DNA of 64,000 nt from NCBI RefSeq assembly GCF_018861865.1, contig NZ_JAHLDV010000005.1, positions 1-64,000 of the forward strand, read 5' to 3'. Shown piece after piece: positions 1 through 9,752 of the stretch. The translations under genes were made by a program, and so were the position numbers. Every line of letters begins with the position of its first letter. Position 1 is the first letter of the stretch. The stretch is from Clostridium frigoris (lineage in GTDB: Bacteria; Bacillota; Clostridia; Clostridiales; Clostridiaceae). The notes beneath the pieces were generated by a model. It had not been told where the DNA came from. It saw only the letters and a program-made list of their open reading frames with translations, and searched no databases.

Positions 1-62
<62 letters not shown>

Positions 63-272
63 AAGTTTACACTTTTTTGTTGAAATAATTAATCTGCGCC
101 AACTGTTAAGTTGGTTAGCAAGCTCATTACATACTTTTTAGTCTTACGACTAAAATATTACTTTTACTAAAGTAATTGACTGGTTAAAATAAAACATTAT
201 TTTATTTCTTTACCTATTTTTCTGTTTAATTTTCAAAGACCAATTTGTTTGTCATCATGTGACGACTTTACT

Positions 273-301
273 ATTATAAATCTTTTTCAATTTGTTGTCA
301 A
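273..301 (-). promoter_or_regulatory. rRNA operon promoter, perfect sigma-A consensus
   Basis: On the minus strand TTGACA (301-296) and TATAAT (278-273) are separated by exactly 17 bases. Transcription would start near 266 and run through a ~200-base leader into 16S. The upstream side (302-340) is very AT-rich, like an UP element. A fully matching promoter fits an rRNA operon. Confidence 0.85.
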
Positions 302-629
302 CCATTTAAAAATAATTGATAATAAATTTTATAGAATCACTAATCACTCCAAATTAATTTATAACTGTGTGTTCCAGCGACAATTAATATAATATCACAT
401 GTATAAAACACTAGTTGTTTATTGTCACCCATTTTACCTATTTATTTTCATTTTTATCCGTATTTCTATCATATCTTCGATTTTACGCATAGTGATACGC
501 TTGGAGCATTTGTTGTTAACTTAATACCATTATATATGAAGCTTCATATTATATGTTCATTATCTTAACTAGCATTAATTAAAATCATCTTATTATTATC
601 TATAGTGGTATCATATTCTAAATATATAA
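302..629. other. Intergenic, no gene seen
   Basis: Between the rrn promoter and the murD terminator. Very AT-rich, with no open frame preceded by a ribosome binding site and no clear hairpin. I see nothing further in it. Confidence 0.6.
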
Positions 630-665
630 AACAAAGACTCCAGTAATTTATACTGAAGTTTTTAT
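630..665 (-). terminator. Terminator after murD
   Basis: Inverted repeat 637-645/651-659 (one G-U pair, 5-base loop), followed on the minus strand by CTTTGTTTTATA. It lies about 30 bases past the murD stop. Confidence 0.65.
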
Positions 666-687
666 TTATATCCATAATAATGCACCT

Positions 688-2067
688 TTATTTTAGCGAC
701 ATTACTATTTCCTTATATTTATTACCTCTTACTTCAAAATTATCAAACATATCAAAACTTGCACATGCAGGTGATAACGTTACAATATCTCCTGGTTTAG
801 CAATTTGCTTAGCTGTGTAAATTGCTTCATCAAGTTCCTTTGCAAGTATTATTTCTAAATGTACTTTTTTATTCCTTAATATTTGTTCAAAAACTTCTTT
901 TATTTTATACTTAGTAGCACCGATTAATATTAGTGTTTTAATATTCACATAGGCCTCCTCTGCTAATGGCTCAAAAGGTAGCTTCTTATCATAACCACCT
1001 GCAATTAATATAACAGGTTTTTCAAAAGCTTTAAGACTTGCTATTGTTCTCGTTGGAGTAGAAGCTATTGAATCATTGTAATACTTAACTCCCTCTACTT
1101 CTCGCACAAACTCGCCTCTATGTTCCACACCTACAAAAGTGGTCGCAACTTTCCTCATGCTTGCAACTGATGCCTCTTCCTGAGTTGCACAAAAGGCAGT
1201 TAATAAATTTTGCACATTATGCATACCTTTTAATTTAATCTCATCAAGGTTACATACTAAATTATTCATAACAAATAATTTATTATCTTGAAAGTATGCC
1301 CCTTCTTCCATCTTATCTATTACACTAAAATATTTAACCCTACCCATGGCCTGCTTTCTTAATTCATAAGTTAACTCATTATCCTTATTAAGAATAAGAA
1401 GATCATGATCTCTTTGATATTTGAATATGTTCTTCTTTGCATCTATATATTCTTCTATATTCTTATGGATGTCTAGATGGTTTGGGCTTAAATTTGTTAC
1501 TACTGCAACATCCGTCGAAACATTCATTGTCATAAGTTGAAAACTTGATAACTCTAATACTACTTTATCTTCTTTAGTTATTTCTTCAATGTTTGCAAAC
1601 AATGGATTTCCTATGTTACCCCCAACCCATGTTTTATAACCCTCGCTCTTTAATATATTATATATTATTGTTGTTGTTGTTGTTTTACCATCACTACCAG
1701 TCACACCAAAAGTTTTCGCAGGGCAATACTTTATAAACTCTTCCATTTCCGATGTTATATATGTCCCCTCTTGTTTTGCTTTTAAAAGAGCGGGATTATC
1801 TATTCTCATAGACGGTGTCTTGAAAATAACATCAAATCCTGTTAAATCATTCAAGTAATCTTCTCCTAAAATTAATTTAACCCCAGCTTCCTTTAAATCT
1901 AGTGCAGTCTTGCCAAGCTTGCTTTGATTTTTTTTATCAAAAGCTGTAATGTTAGCCTGTAATTTAACTAAGAAATATATTAAAGGAATATTGCTAACCC
2001 CTATACCTACAACTCCAACTTTTTTGCCTTTTATAAGTTCTTTAAACTCTCTGAAATTTTTCTCCAT
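688..2067 (-). CDS. murD: UDP-N-acetylmuramoyl-L-alanine--D-glutamate ligase
   Basis: Cytoplasmic Mur ligase that adds D-glutamate to UDP-MurNAc-L-Ala in peptidoglycan precursor synthesis. An N-terminal Rossmann-like UDP-binding segment ([16 protein letters not shown]) is followed by the ATP loop [12 protein letters not shown], the central motif [10 protein letters not shown] and the C-terminal [11 protein letters not shown] and AGGYDK motifs typical of MurD. The open frame begins at 2079, but GGAGGG lies inside its first codons, four bases before the ATG at 2067, so I start there (459 residues, normal length). It stands alone between terminators. murC, the preceding enzyme of the pathway, is on the other strand at 39795. 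Confidence 0.95.
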   Translation of the reverse strand: MEKNFREFKELIKGKKVGVVGIGVSNIPLIYFLVKLQANITAFDKKNQSKLGKTALDLKEAGVKLILGEDYLNDLTGFDVIFKTPSMRIDNPALLKAKQEGTYITSEMEEFIKYCPAKTFGVTGSDGKTTTTTIIYNILKSEGYKTWVGGNIGNPLFANIEEITKEDKVVLELSSFQLMTMNVSTDVAVVTNLSPNHLDIHKNIEEYIDAKKNIFKYQRDHDLLILNKDNELTYELRKQAMGRVKYFSVIDKMEEGAYFQDNKLFVMNNLVCNLDEIKLKGMHNVQNLLTAFCATQEEASVASMRKVATTFVGVEHRGEFVREVEGVKYYNDSIASTPTRTIASLKAFEKPVILIAGGYDKKLPFEPLAEEAYVNIKTLILIGATKYKIKEVFEQILRNKKVHLEIILAKELDEAIYTAKQIAKPGDIVTLSPACASFDMFDNFEVRGNKYKEIVMSLK

Positions 2068-2225
2068 ATAACCCTCCATGCAAACTTTGTATTTTTTATA
2101 TTATATTATTACTACATAATTATTTATATTAATAATAACGCTTAAATCACCAATGATGTTCATTATTATCTTTGTATACCATTAATCTTTATTTTGATAT
2201 AACAGAAGTTTTTTAAATTATTCTA

Positions 2226-2287
2226 CAAAAAAATTAGTGTGTAGTATAAATCTAGACTATTCAATCCCGCATTCATACCACACACTA
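2226..2287 (-). terminator. Terminator after glyS
   Basis: 13-bp inverted repeat 2235-2247/2275-2287 with one G-U pair and an unusually long 27-base loop, followed on the minus strand by AATTTTTTTG. It begins about 50 bases past the glyS stop. Confidence 0.7.
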
Positions 2288-2338
2288 TATTCTACCTTAA
2301 ATTACTAATTTTTAATTAAATTTGTAGTTTTTTTGCAT

Positions 2339-3730
2339 TTAAAATACAAGTTTCTCTTCTATAAACTTTTCAAGTTCATCTATGCCTACTCTTATTTGCT
2401 CCATTGTATCTCTATCCCTAATTGTTACAGCGTCATCTTCTAAAGTATCAAAATCCACAGTTATACAATAAGGAGTTCCTATTTCATCTTCTCTTCTATA
2501 TCTCTTTCCTATACTCCCAGCTTCATCATAATCTACATTGAATTTCTTACTTAGCATAGCAAAAACTTCAAGAGATTTTTCTGATAATTTTTTGCTGAGT
2601 GGCAAAACAGCTGCCTTAAATGGTGCAAGTGCTGGATGTAAATGAAGCACTGTTCTTAAGTCTCCACCCTTAAGTTCTTCTTCATCATATGCATTAGCTA
2701 AGAATGCAAGAACAACTCTATCTGCACCAAGGGATGGCTCTATACAATATGGTACATATTTTTCATTAGTGATTGGGTCTAAATAGCTTAAATCATTCCC
2801 CGAATGTTCCATATGTTTCTTTAAGTCATAATCAGTTCTATCCGCAATTCCCCATAACTCTCCCCATCCAAAAGGAAACAAGAATTCTATATCACAAGTA
2901 GCATTACTATAAAACGATAATTCCTCTTTATCATGGTCTCTAAATCTTAAATTTTCTTTTTCCATTCCCAAATCATATAGGAAACTAGCACATTGATCTT
3001 TCCAATATTTAAACCATTCTAAATCTGTACCCGGCTTACAAAAAAACTCCAATTCCATTTGTTCAAATTCTCTTGTTCTAAAAATAAAGTTTCCTGGTGT
3101 TATTTCGTTTCTAAATGCCTTACCTATCTGGCCTATACCAAATGGAATCTTTTTTCTTGATGCCCTTTGAACATTTTTAAAGTTTACGAAAATACCTTGA
3201 GCAGTTTCGGGTCTTAAATATATATCGGATTTCCCATCTTCTGTTATTCCCATTGATGTTTTAAACATTAAATTGAATTTTCTAATATCTGTAAAATTTT
3301 TCTTTCCACATTTAGGACATACTATTTCATTCTTTTCAATATAATCTTTTAACTCTTCATTCGTCCATCCATCAGCAGTGGCTACTTCTACTCCAAGACT
3401 TGTCATATGCTCTTCAACTAATTTATCTGCCCTAAATCTAGCTTTGCATTCTCTACAATCCATTAGTGGATCTGAAAATCCTCCAACATGGCCCGTTGCA
3501 ACCCACACTTCAGGATTCATGAGTATAGCACAATCAACACCTACATTATACGGACTTTCTTGAACAAATTTTTTCCACCAAGCCTTTTTTACATTATTTT
3601 TAAATTCAACTCCTAAAGGACCATAATCCCACGAGTTAGCAAGTCCTCCATATATATCTGATCCTGGAAATACAAACCCTCTAGTCTTGCATAAAGTAAC
3701 AATCTTATCCATGCTTTTTTTTAATATCAT
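2339..3730 (-). CDS. glyS: Glycyl-tRNA synthetase (single-chain, dimeric type)
   Basis: Class II synthetase charging tRNA-Gly. It is the eukaryote/archaea-like alpha2 form used by clostridia, 463 residues, not the split GlyQ/GlyS form. N-terminal [14 protein letters not shown]-like segment (here [15 protein letters not shown]), motif 2 region [22 protein letters not shown] and motif 3 region [15 protein letters not shown] are readable. A zinc-type pair CRECKA and CPKCGK lies in the insertion. AGGAGG sits seven bases before the ATG at 3730. A T-box leader directly upstream (3757-3935) indicates control by uncharged tRNA-Gly. Confidence 0.96.
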   Translation of the reverse strand: MILKKSMDKIVTLCKTRGFVFPGSDIYGGLANSWDYGPLGVEFKNNVKKAWWKKFVQESPYNVGVDCAILMNPEVWVATGHVGGFSDPLMDCRECKARFRADKLVEEHMTSLGVEVATADGWTNEELKDYIEKNEIVCPKCGKKNFTDIRKFNLMFKTSMGITEDGKSDIYLRPETAQGIFVNFKNVQRASRKKIPFGIGQIGKAFRNEITPGNFIFRTREFEQMELEFFCKPGTDLEWFKYWKDQCASFLYDLGMEKENLRFRDHDKEELSFYSNATCDIEFLFPFGWGELWGIADRTDYDLKKHMEHSGNDLSYLDPITNEKYVPYCIEPSLGADRVVLAFLANAYDEEELKGGDLRTVLHLHPALAPFKAAVLPLSKKLSEKSLEVFAMLSKKFNVDYDEAGSIGKRYRREDEIGTPYCITVDFDTLEDDAVTIRDRDTMEQIRVGIDELEKFIEEKLVF

Positions 3731-3756
3731 TTTAATACCTCCTAAATTTTCAATAT

Positions 3757-3935
3757 AAAAAAAGGACTATACCGTAAGGGACGAAAATTACTTCCGCGGT
3801 TCCACCCTTATTGGCACATGCCCTACTCTAAATTTTATACACTCAAAAGTTCCTTTCACAATAATACTTTGATTGTTTACACTAACCACAATCTCTCTTA
3901 TAAAGTATTACTATTACTCTTCTTTATCATAGTGA
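3757..3935 (-). promoter_or_regulatory. T-box leader controlling glyS
   Basis: The minus strand carries the canonical T-box core AAGGGTGGAACCGCGG at 3809-3794. Upstream is a stem I with an AGAGAG element and a helix formed by AATACTTT and AAAGTATT. A GGA at 3853-3851, followed by A and the lower stem, is a good candidate for the specifier codon (Gly). A run of seven U follows at 3763-3757, just before the glyS ribosome binding site. I did not resolve the exact terminator helix. Known T-boxes of this type bind uncharged tRNA to allow readthrough. Confidence 0.9.
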
Positions 3936-4035
3936 AATATTTTATTATATTAATGTATCATTAAATCTCATATTATATTTAATTTATATAACTATAGTAT
4001 TTTAACTACTATAATATATTTTGCAAATAAAAAAA

Positions 4036-4110
4036 TGGCTCCGCGAAAAGGATTTGAACCTTCAACCTATCGGTTAACAGCCGAGCGCTCCACCGTTGAG
4101 CTATCGCGGA
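4036..4110 (-). tRNA. tRNA-Asn (GUU)
   Basis: 75-base cloverleaf: acceptor TCCGCGA/TCGCGGA, anticodon loop centred on GTT, T-loop GGTTCAAATCC, CCA encoded. It lies between lysS and the glyS T-box. Confidence 0.95.
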
Positions 4111-4190
4111 ATAAAATTATTATTAACTCTATAGACATTATACCACATATAATTTAATATGCAATAGCCTTATTTTTATTAAATCCAAAT

Positions 4191-4274
4191 AAAAAAATGC
4201 CCCACTAGGTTTATATTTTATATATTAATAACTATATATAACAAAAGGGCATTTTAGACTAACTAAAATGCCCT
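4191..4274 (-). terminator. Compound terminator after lysS
   Basis: Three related arms occur after the lysS stop. On the minus strand 4274-4264 and 4256-4246 form a perfect 11-bp hairpin. The second arm can instead pair with 4203-4194 (GGGGCATTTT), which runs straight into a U tract. The second fold is the better terminator. Confidence 0.7.
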
Positions 4275-4279
4275 ATAAA

Positions 4280-5797
4280 TTACTGAATTGGTTTCATTGT
4301 AGGGAACAGTATAACATCTCTTATTGAATAAGCATCAGTTAGGAACATTACCAATCTATCAATTCCTATACCAAGACCTCCTGTTGGTGGCATTCCTGTT
4401 TCTAATGCACTCATAAATTCTTCATCTATTAAATATGCTTCATCATCACCTAATTCTCTTTCTTTAGCTTGTTGCATAAATCTTTCTCGTTGAACAACTG
4501 GATCATTTAACTCTGAATATGCATTACAAATTTCTCGTCCAAATATAAAGCCTTCGAATCTCTCCGTGAACGCTTCATTTCCTCTCTTCTTCTTTGTAAG
4601 AGGAGATATTTCTACAGGGTAATCACATAAAAATGTTGGTTGAATTAATTTTTCTTCCACAAATACTTCAAATAATTCATTTAAGATATCTGCCTTTGTA
4701 CAATTTTTTAATTCTTTTTTAAACTCTAGATGCTTTTCTTTAGCTATAAACCTAGCTTCTTCATTAGTAGCTATTTTAGCAAAATCCACACCTGAATATT
4801 CTTTTACTGCATCTACCATAGTAATTCTTCTCCATGGTGGTGTAAAGTCTATTTCAGTTCCTTGATAATTTACTTTCGTCGTTCCATGAATTTTTTCACA
4901 AACATAAGCTATCATATTTTCAGTAATCTCCATCATATCATTATAATCTGCAAAAGCTTCATATAGCTCTATACATGTGAATTCTGGATTATGTCTTATA
5001 TCAGTTCCTTCATTTCTAAAGTTTTTACCCATGTCATATACCTTTTCAAAACCAGCAACAATAAGTCTTTTTAAATATAGTTCTGTAGCAATTCTAAGAT
5101 ACATATCCATGTCTAATGCATTATGATGTGTCATAAATGGCCTTGCTGCTGCTCCTCCTGCTATTGGTGATAGTATTGGTGTTTCTACTTCTAAAAAACC
5201 TTTATCATCTAAAAATTGTCTAATAGCCTTAATTATTCCTATTCTCTTCAAAAAAGTATCTTTAACTTGTGGGTTAGATATTATATCTACTTCTCTTTGT
5301 CTATATCTTAAGTCAGGATCTTTTAATCCATGCCATTTTTCCGGAAGTGGTTTTAATGATTTTGCTATAAGCTGAAAATCAGCTATATGTAATGATATCT
5401 CACCCGTTTGTGTAACAAACGTTGTACCACTGACACTTAAAAGATCCCCTATGTCAAAACTTTTATATTCTTTTAATTTTTCTTCGCCTACGGCATCTAT
5501 TTTTATGTATAGTTGAATTCTTCCATATCTATCTTGTAAATCAGAAAAGCCCGCCTTGCCATGAACTCTTTTAGACATAAGTCTCCCTGCTACAATAACC
5601 TGGGTTCCCTCTAATTTCTCATAATTGTCCTTAACCTCTTGAGATGTATGAGTTCTTTCAACTTTGTATACATCAAAGGGATCCTTACCGTCTTCTTTTA
5701 AAGCAGATAATTTTCGTCGTCTTATTGTTACCTGCTCATTATATTTCGATTCAAGTTCATGCATGCTTTTTTCTTCATTCTTTTTTTCGTTTGACAT
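4280..5797 (-). CDS. lysS: Lysyl-tRNA synthetase, class II
   Basis: Charges tRNA-Lys. The 505 residues hold an N-terminal OB-fold anticodon-binding domain (around [18 protein letters not shown]) and the class II catalytic core with motif 2 ([18 protein letters not shown]) and motif 3 ([16 protein letters not shown]). The length is normal. The first 30 residues are a charged extension (KKNEEKS). AGGAGGGG lies just upstream of the ATG. greA precedes it on the same strand, but hairpins stand between them. In Firmicutes greA-lysS-dusB are commonly linked, as here. Confidence 0.96.
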   Translation of the reverse strand: MSNEKKNEEKSMHELESKYNEQVTIRRRKLSALKEDGKDPFDVYKVERTHTSQEVKDNYEKLEGTQVIVAGRLMSKRVHGKAGFSDLQDRYGRIQLYIKIDAVGEEKLKEYKSFDIGDLLSVSGTTFVTQTGEISLHIADFQLIAKSLKPLPEKWHGLKDPDLRYRQREVDIISNPQVKDTFLKRIGIIKAIRQFLDDKGFLEVETPILSPIAGGAAARPFMTHHNALDMDMYLRIATELYLKRLIVAGFEKVYDMGKNFRNEGTDIRHNPEFTCIELYEAFADYNDMMEITENMIAYVCEKIHGTTKVNYQGTEIDFTPPWRRITMVDAVKEYSGVDFAKIATNEEARFIAKEKHLEFKKELKNCTKADILNELFEVFVEEKLIQPTFLCDYPVEISPLTKKKRGNEAFTERFEGFIFGREICNAYSELNDPVVQRERFMQQAKERELGDDEAYLIDEEFMSALETGMPPTGGLGIGIDRLVMFLTDAYSIRDVILFPTMKPIQ

Positions 5798-5902
5798 TAC
5801 TACCCCTCCTACTTTTCTTTAGGTCATAAAATAATTATTAATAATTAAGTCTACCACATTTTTTCAATATATATGTGTTTTATATATGTATATATTTCTT
5901 TA

Positions 5903-5935
5903 GGGCACCTAACAATTATAAATTGTTAAGTACCC
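5903..5935 (-). repeat. 15-bp hairpin between greA and lysS
   Basis: Inverted repeat 5903-5917/5921-5935 with a 3-base loop. All 15 positions pair in minus-strand RNA if two G-U pairs are allowed. No U tract follows on the minus strand. It lies about 106 bases before the lysS start, so it could be a weak terminator of the greA unit or a leader hairpin of lysS. Confidence 0.6.
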
Positions 5936-5996
5936 TTATTATTTGTAAACGATTTATTATTTATAAAAATCTAACTTTATAAATGCTTTGCTTTAT

Positions 5997-6023
5997 ATTA
6001 ATCTTTATTCTATAAAGATTAAT
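5997..6023 (-). terminator. Hairpin after greA, probable terminator
   Basis: Perfect 11-bp inverted repeat 5997-6007/6013-6023 with a 5-base loop, 15 bases past the greA stop. The following U tract is weak. Confidence 0.5.
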
Positions 6024-6037
6024 CGCGTTTTAAATAA

Positions 6038-6520
6038 TTACGAACGTCGCACTTCTAATATTTCATATTTGCCAATACCGTCTGGCACAATAACTTCTAT
6101 AATCGCCCCTACTTTCTTACCAATAAGCATTCTCCCAACTGGCGATTCATTGGATATCTTATTTACCATTGGGTCTGCTTCTGCTGATCCCACTATATAA
6201 AATTCAACTTCTTCATCAAATTGGTAGTCCTTAACCTTTACTATTGCTCCTATACCCACTACATCTTTTTCAATATCATTTTCATCTACAACGCTTGCAT
6301 TTCTAAGCATGGTTTGTAATTGCAATATTTTTCCTTCTACAAACGCTTGCTCATTCTTAGCATCCTCATACTCCGAGTTCTCACTCAAGTCCCCATATCC
6401 AAGTGCAACTTTTATCTTTTCTGTTATTTCTTTTCTCTTAACGGTCTTAAGAAGTTCTAATTCTGCCTCCAACTTTGTAATGCCCTCATAGGTCATCACA
6501 TATTGTTTTGGTTCACTCAT
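6038..6520 (-). CDS. greA: Transcription elongation factor GreA
   Basis: Rescues backtracked RNA polymerase by stimulating transcript cleavage. 160 residues, the family length. The N-terminal coiled coil carries the acidic tip [16 protein letters not shown], whose D/E residues enter the polymerase channel. The C-terminal FKBP-like domain ends with [13 protein letters not shown]. The frame is open to 6565, but GGGGAG sits just before the ATG at 6520 and the product [13 protein letters not shown] matches GreA starts. A perfect promoter (6738-6766) lies upstream. Confidence 0.96.
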   Translation of the reverse strand: MSEPKQYVMTYEGITKLEAELELLKTVKRKEITEKIKVALGYGDLSENSEYEDAKNEQAFVEGKILQLQTMLRNASVVDENDIEKDVVGIGAIVKVKDYQFDEEVEFYIVGSAEADPMVNKISNESPVGRMLIGKKVGAIIEVIVPDGIGKYEILEVRRS

Positions 6521-6737
6521 ATATTTCTCCCCTTTTATATTTTTATTACATAAGTTAATAACCATTTATAAAATCCACTATAAATTAACAATACCGTGGT
6601 ATGTTGCTCCCCCTCCATGATAGTGTTTTTAAGCATATAAGGAATGTACTTTATATAATATAAGACTAATAAGTCAAATTAATGAATTATTATTCTAAAA
6701 TTTATTATTATAATAACAATCATGTAACTATTTAGCC

Positions 6738-6766
6738 ATTATAAATCAGAGAGTCTATATTGTCAA
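6738..6766 (-). promoter_or_regulatory. greA promoter, perfect sigma-A consensus
   Basis: Minus strand TTGACA (6766-6761), 17-base spacer, TATAAT (6743-6738). It lies between the unknown gene at 6786 and greA, giving a ~210-base leader before greA. An imperfect palindrome near 6594-6610 (ATACC/GGTAT) lies in that leader. Confidence 0.8.
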
Positions 6767-6785
6767 TATATTTTATTAAAACATA

Positions 6786-7604
6786 TTAACATACTACATT
6801 ATTATTAAATTTTATTTCTTTTAGGTGTACGTCATTATACTTAAGCGACTTTTCTATATCATCTTCTTGCATTTGACATAATATCGCTCCTACAAGTTCT
6901 ATTGATGAATCAGCGCTAGTAATGTTCCACGGTACACTATAACTTACATCATTTACGGCAGTGATATTTTGTCGTTTATTGATGCTATTATCTAAGAACC
7001 ATACTAAATTTCCATAATCAAATTCATGGTTCCTAGATGATATAATAAAATCCGCTATTTTAGTAGCATAGATTTCATCATCTGTCACAATAGGTGATAC
7101 GCCATAACTTGCAACAATATAATCTGCCAATTTTCTACTTTTCGTTAAGTCAGATGACAAAAGCACAATATATTTACTATATTTAGCGAGCTGTAAAATA
7201 ATATTGTAGTTTATCGCATCGCAAGCATCATATACTACAATACAGCAATTTTTAATACTTTTATTTCTTACTCTAAGCATAAGTTGCACACTTTTTATAA
7301 CACTAAAGGCCAAAAATCTCTTTTGAAAATCATTATAATAATTGTAGTCCATAGGCCTTAGTGTTTTTAGTGATAATTGTACTTCTGTGCATTTAGATAT
7401 TTTTTTAGCGTAATTTACATTATAATAATATGCTCTATTATTAAAATTAGATGGCATCCGTGCATTTATAAATCTAATGTCTAGTTCTTTAATATATTCA
7501 CTAGTTATTATTTTTGTCTTTAGTTTATCCCTAACTCTACTGAGAAAACCGAATTGATTATAGGAATTATCAATATTTGAAGTTATACATAAAATTGGCT
7601 TCAT
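6786..7604 (-). CDS. Hypothetical protein, 272 residues
   Basis: I do not recognise a family. The product is soluble-looking and alternates strands and helices, with hydrophobic strands (PILCITS near the start, CCIVVYDACDAI around 120, KYIVLLSSDL around 150) like an alpha/beta Rossmann-type fold. No P-loop is visible. It ends in NNNVVC. AAGGTG lies about nine bases upstream of the ATG. It sits between dusB and greA on the same strand. The CIVVYDACDA strand followed by a KYIVLLSSD strand recalls ATPase-like or receiver-like folds, but this is only an impression. Confidence 0.75.
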   Translation of the reverse strand: MKPILCITSNIDNSYNQFGFLSRVRDKLKTKIITSEYIKELDIRFINARMPSNFNNRAYYYNVNYAKKISKCTEVQLSLKTLRPMDYNYYNDFQKRFLAFSVIKSVQLMLRVRNKSIKNCCIVVYDACDAINYNIILQLAKYSKYIVLLSSDLTKSRKLADYIVASYGVSPIVTDDEIYATKIADFIISSRNHEFDYGNLVWFLDNSINKRQNITAVNDVSYSVPWNITSADSSIELVGAILCQMQEDDIEKSLKYNDVHLKEIKFNNNVVC

Positions 7605-7701
7605 CCATACACACCTTATAAATTAATGTATTACTATCTTATTCAGTGTTAATTCTATAAATTCATGTTTTCACTATATATTTACAGTCCTCGAACAAAC
7701 T

Positions 7702-8673
7702 TTAAACAGACTTCAAAAACTCTTTATACTCTAAGAGCAATTCCTTAACCTCAACATAATTTTTTTTAGTGTTAATTTTATTCTTAATCTCAGTACAATT
7801 ACTAATACCTTTAATATACCAAGCTGTATGTTTTCTCATTTCTCTGACTGCCTTACTTTCTTCGTAATATTTTACAGCTAAATCTAAATGCCTTATGCAC
7901 ATATCTATTTTCTCGCCTTGCTTAGGGTATATGACCTCTTCTTTATTTATCGCCTGCATAATTTCTCTAAAAATCCATGGGTTACCCATAGCCCCTCTTG
8001 CAATCATTATGGCATCACAATTTGTTATTTCTTTTATGCGTTTTGCATCCTCTACAGAAAATATATCTCCATTACCTATTACAGGTACTTTAACACTTTC
8101 TTTTACAGCCCTTATAATATCCCAATCAGCCTTACCTTCATACATTTGCTCGCGAGTCCTACCGTGCACTGTAATAGCATCTATGCCAGCATCCTCCATA
8201 TATTTAGCAAATTCTACTGCATTAATACTATTTGAGTCAAAGCCTTTTCTAAATTTAACTGTAACGGGCTTTACAGAAACCTTTTTCATTTCTTTTATTA
8301 TTTGCGCTGCAAGTTTAGGATTTTTCATTAAAGCAGATCCCTCACCATTTTTCACTATTTTATGTACCGGACACCCCATATTTACATCGACAATGTCTAT
8401 GTCATCCCTTGTATTGAAAATTTCACAAGCACTAGCCATAATCTTAGGATCATTTCCAAATATCTGGATAGCTATAGGTTTCTCCTCATCCGATATTCGC
8501 ATAAGTGATTCCGTATTACTACTACCATAATATAAGCCTTTAGCACTTACCATTTCAGAATACAAAAGTCCACATCCCAATTCTTTACATAACCCTCTAA
8601 ATGCAATATCTGTAATTCCTGCCATAGGAGCTAAAAAAACATCATTTTTAAATTCGATATTTGATATTCTCAT
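7702..8673 (-). CDS. dusB: tRNA-dihydrouridine synthase
   Basis: FMN-dependent enzyme reducing uridines in tRNA D-loops. A 323-residue TIM barrel with FLAPMAGITD at the N-terminus, the catalytic cysteine in VNMGCPVHKIVKNGEGSALM, the substrate and flavin motifs VKFRKGFD and HGRTREQMYEGKADW, and the phosphate-binding IGNGDIFS and IARGAMGNPW. A helical tRNA-binding C-terminus follows. It starts eight bases after the coaX stop and is probably cotranscribed with coaX. The B-type name is by family resemblance and neighbourhood. Confidence 0.94.
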   Translation of the reverse strand: MRISNIEFKNDVFLAPMAGITDIAFRGLCKELGCGLLYSEMVSAKGLYYGSSNTESLMRISDEEKPIAIQIFGNDPKIMASACEIFNTRDDIDIVDVNMGCPVHKIVKNGEGSALMKNPKLAAQIIKEMKKVSVKPVTVKFRKGFDSNSINAVEFAKYMEDAGIDAITVHGRTREQMYEGKADWDIIRAVKESVKVPVIGNGDIFSVEDAKRIKEITNCDAIMIARGAMGNPWIFREIMQAINKEEVIYPKQGEKIDMCIRHLDLAVKYYEESKAVREMRKHTAWYIKGISNCTEIKNKINTKKNYVEVKELLLEYKEFLKSV

Positions 8674-8681
8674 TAAATCAC

Positions 8682-9461
8682 CTATTCCCTATTTTTTTCG
8701 TAAATCATTCTAAGCCCTTCTAATGTAAGATTAGGATGGAACTCATCAATAGCTGAAGAGTCTTTGGTTATTAACTTTGAAAGTCCTCCTGTTGCCACTA
8801 CAAACGGCTCTTCTTCCCCCATATTAATCATTTCGCTTTTCATTTTATTAACAATATAATCTACCTGTCCGATATATCCATATATTATCCCAGACTGCAT
8901 GCTTGCAACAGTATTTTTACATATAACTGTATCTGGTTTTATAAGTTCCACCCTGGGTAACTTTGCTGCCCTCTCGAACAAAGCTTCTGAAGCTATTTTA
9001 ATACCAGGGCATATGGTTCCACCTAAATAATTAGCATCTTTACTTATGGCACAAAAGGTTGTAGCTGTCCCGAAATCAATCAAAATTAATGATCTTTTGT
9101 AAATTGCATGAGCAGACACAGCGTTAACAATCCTATCTGCACCTACTTCTTTAGGATTATCATATTTTACATTTATACCAGTCTTTATACCTGGTCCAAC
9201 TATCATAGGTATTAAATCAAAATATTTTCTTATCATGTGTTCTAGTGAATACATAATATTTGGAACAACTGATGAAATTATTACACCTTTAACATGCTCT
9301 ACTTTTATGTTACGTAAATGAAACAATTGCATTACTTGAATTCCATATTCATCTGCAGTTTTATTTGAATCAGTAGAAAGTCTCCACTCAACAAGTAATT
9401 CTTTTTCCTTAAAAACTCCTAAAACAGTATTAGTATTTCCAACATCTAAAACTAAAATCAC
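8682..9461 (-). CDS. coaX: Type III pantothenate kinase
   Basis: First step of coenzyme A synthesis, ATP-dependent phosphorylation of pantothenate. ASKHA fold with [10 protein letters not shown] near the start (phosphate loop), [17 protein letters not shown] and GGTICPG. The open frame begins at GTG 9473, but AGGTGG overlaps that codon and stands eight bases before the GTG at 9461. Starting there gives 259 residues beginning [11 protein letters not shown], the family pattern. B. subtilis has coaX next to ftsH; here fhs separates them. Confidence 0.95.
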   Translation of the reverse strand: MILVLDVGNTNTVLGVFKEKELLVEWRLSTDSNKTADEYGIQVMQLFHLRNIKVEHVKGVIISSVVPNIMYSLEHMIRKYFDLIPMIVGPGIKTGINVKYDNPKEVGADRIVNAVSAHAIYKRSLILIDFGTATTFCAISKDANYLGGTICPGIKIASEALFERAAKLPRVELIKPDTVICKNTVASMQSGIIYGYIGQVDYIVNKMKSEMINMGEEEPFVVATGGLSKLITKDSSAIDEFHPNLTLEGLRMIYEKNRE

Positions 9462-9590
9462 TTTATACACCACCTATATAATATAAAACGACTTACAAAT
9501 CGCTTCATGTTTTCCCTATGTTAAAACATAATAATAGCATATTAAATACAATAAAACATCTATATAAAACATTGCTAATTTATCAATCTA

Positions 9591-9618
9591 ATTCTAACAA
9601 TTTGAATATATTTGTCAA
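9591..9618 (-). promoter_or_regulatory. Probable coaX-dusB promoter
   Basis: Minus strand TTGACA (9618-9613), 16-base spacer, TAGAAT (9596-9591). About 130 bases upstream of the chosen coaX start. Confidence 0.6.
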
Positions 9619-9684
9619 GTTAAATATTTATAATAAATTTTATATTAAAATATTTATTTATATTTTTAATAATTTATGTTGTTA

Positions 9685-9727
9685 CAAAAAATAAGGGTGT
9701 CATAGATATAGTCTATAACACCCTTAT
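9685..9727 (-). terminator. Terminator after fhs
   Basis: Long stem with outer arms 9691-9700/9718-9727 (ATAAGGGTGT), extended inward by TATAGA/TCTATG pairing, followed on the minus strand by TTTTTT. It is 25 bases past the fhs stop. Confidence 0.9.
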
Positions 9728-9752
9728 CAAAATAAAGCAATAACATTTTTTT

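Noticed and set aside
6595-6630. Short frame ATG GAG GGG GAG in the greA leader
   Set aside because: GGAGG lies inside the frame itself, no ribosome binding site precedes it, and the product shows no protein-like pattern.
7895-8530. 211-codon plus-strand frame
   Set aside because: It lies wholly inside dusB on the other strand, has no ribosome binding site and its product is low-complexity.
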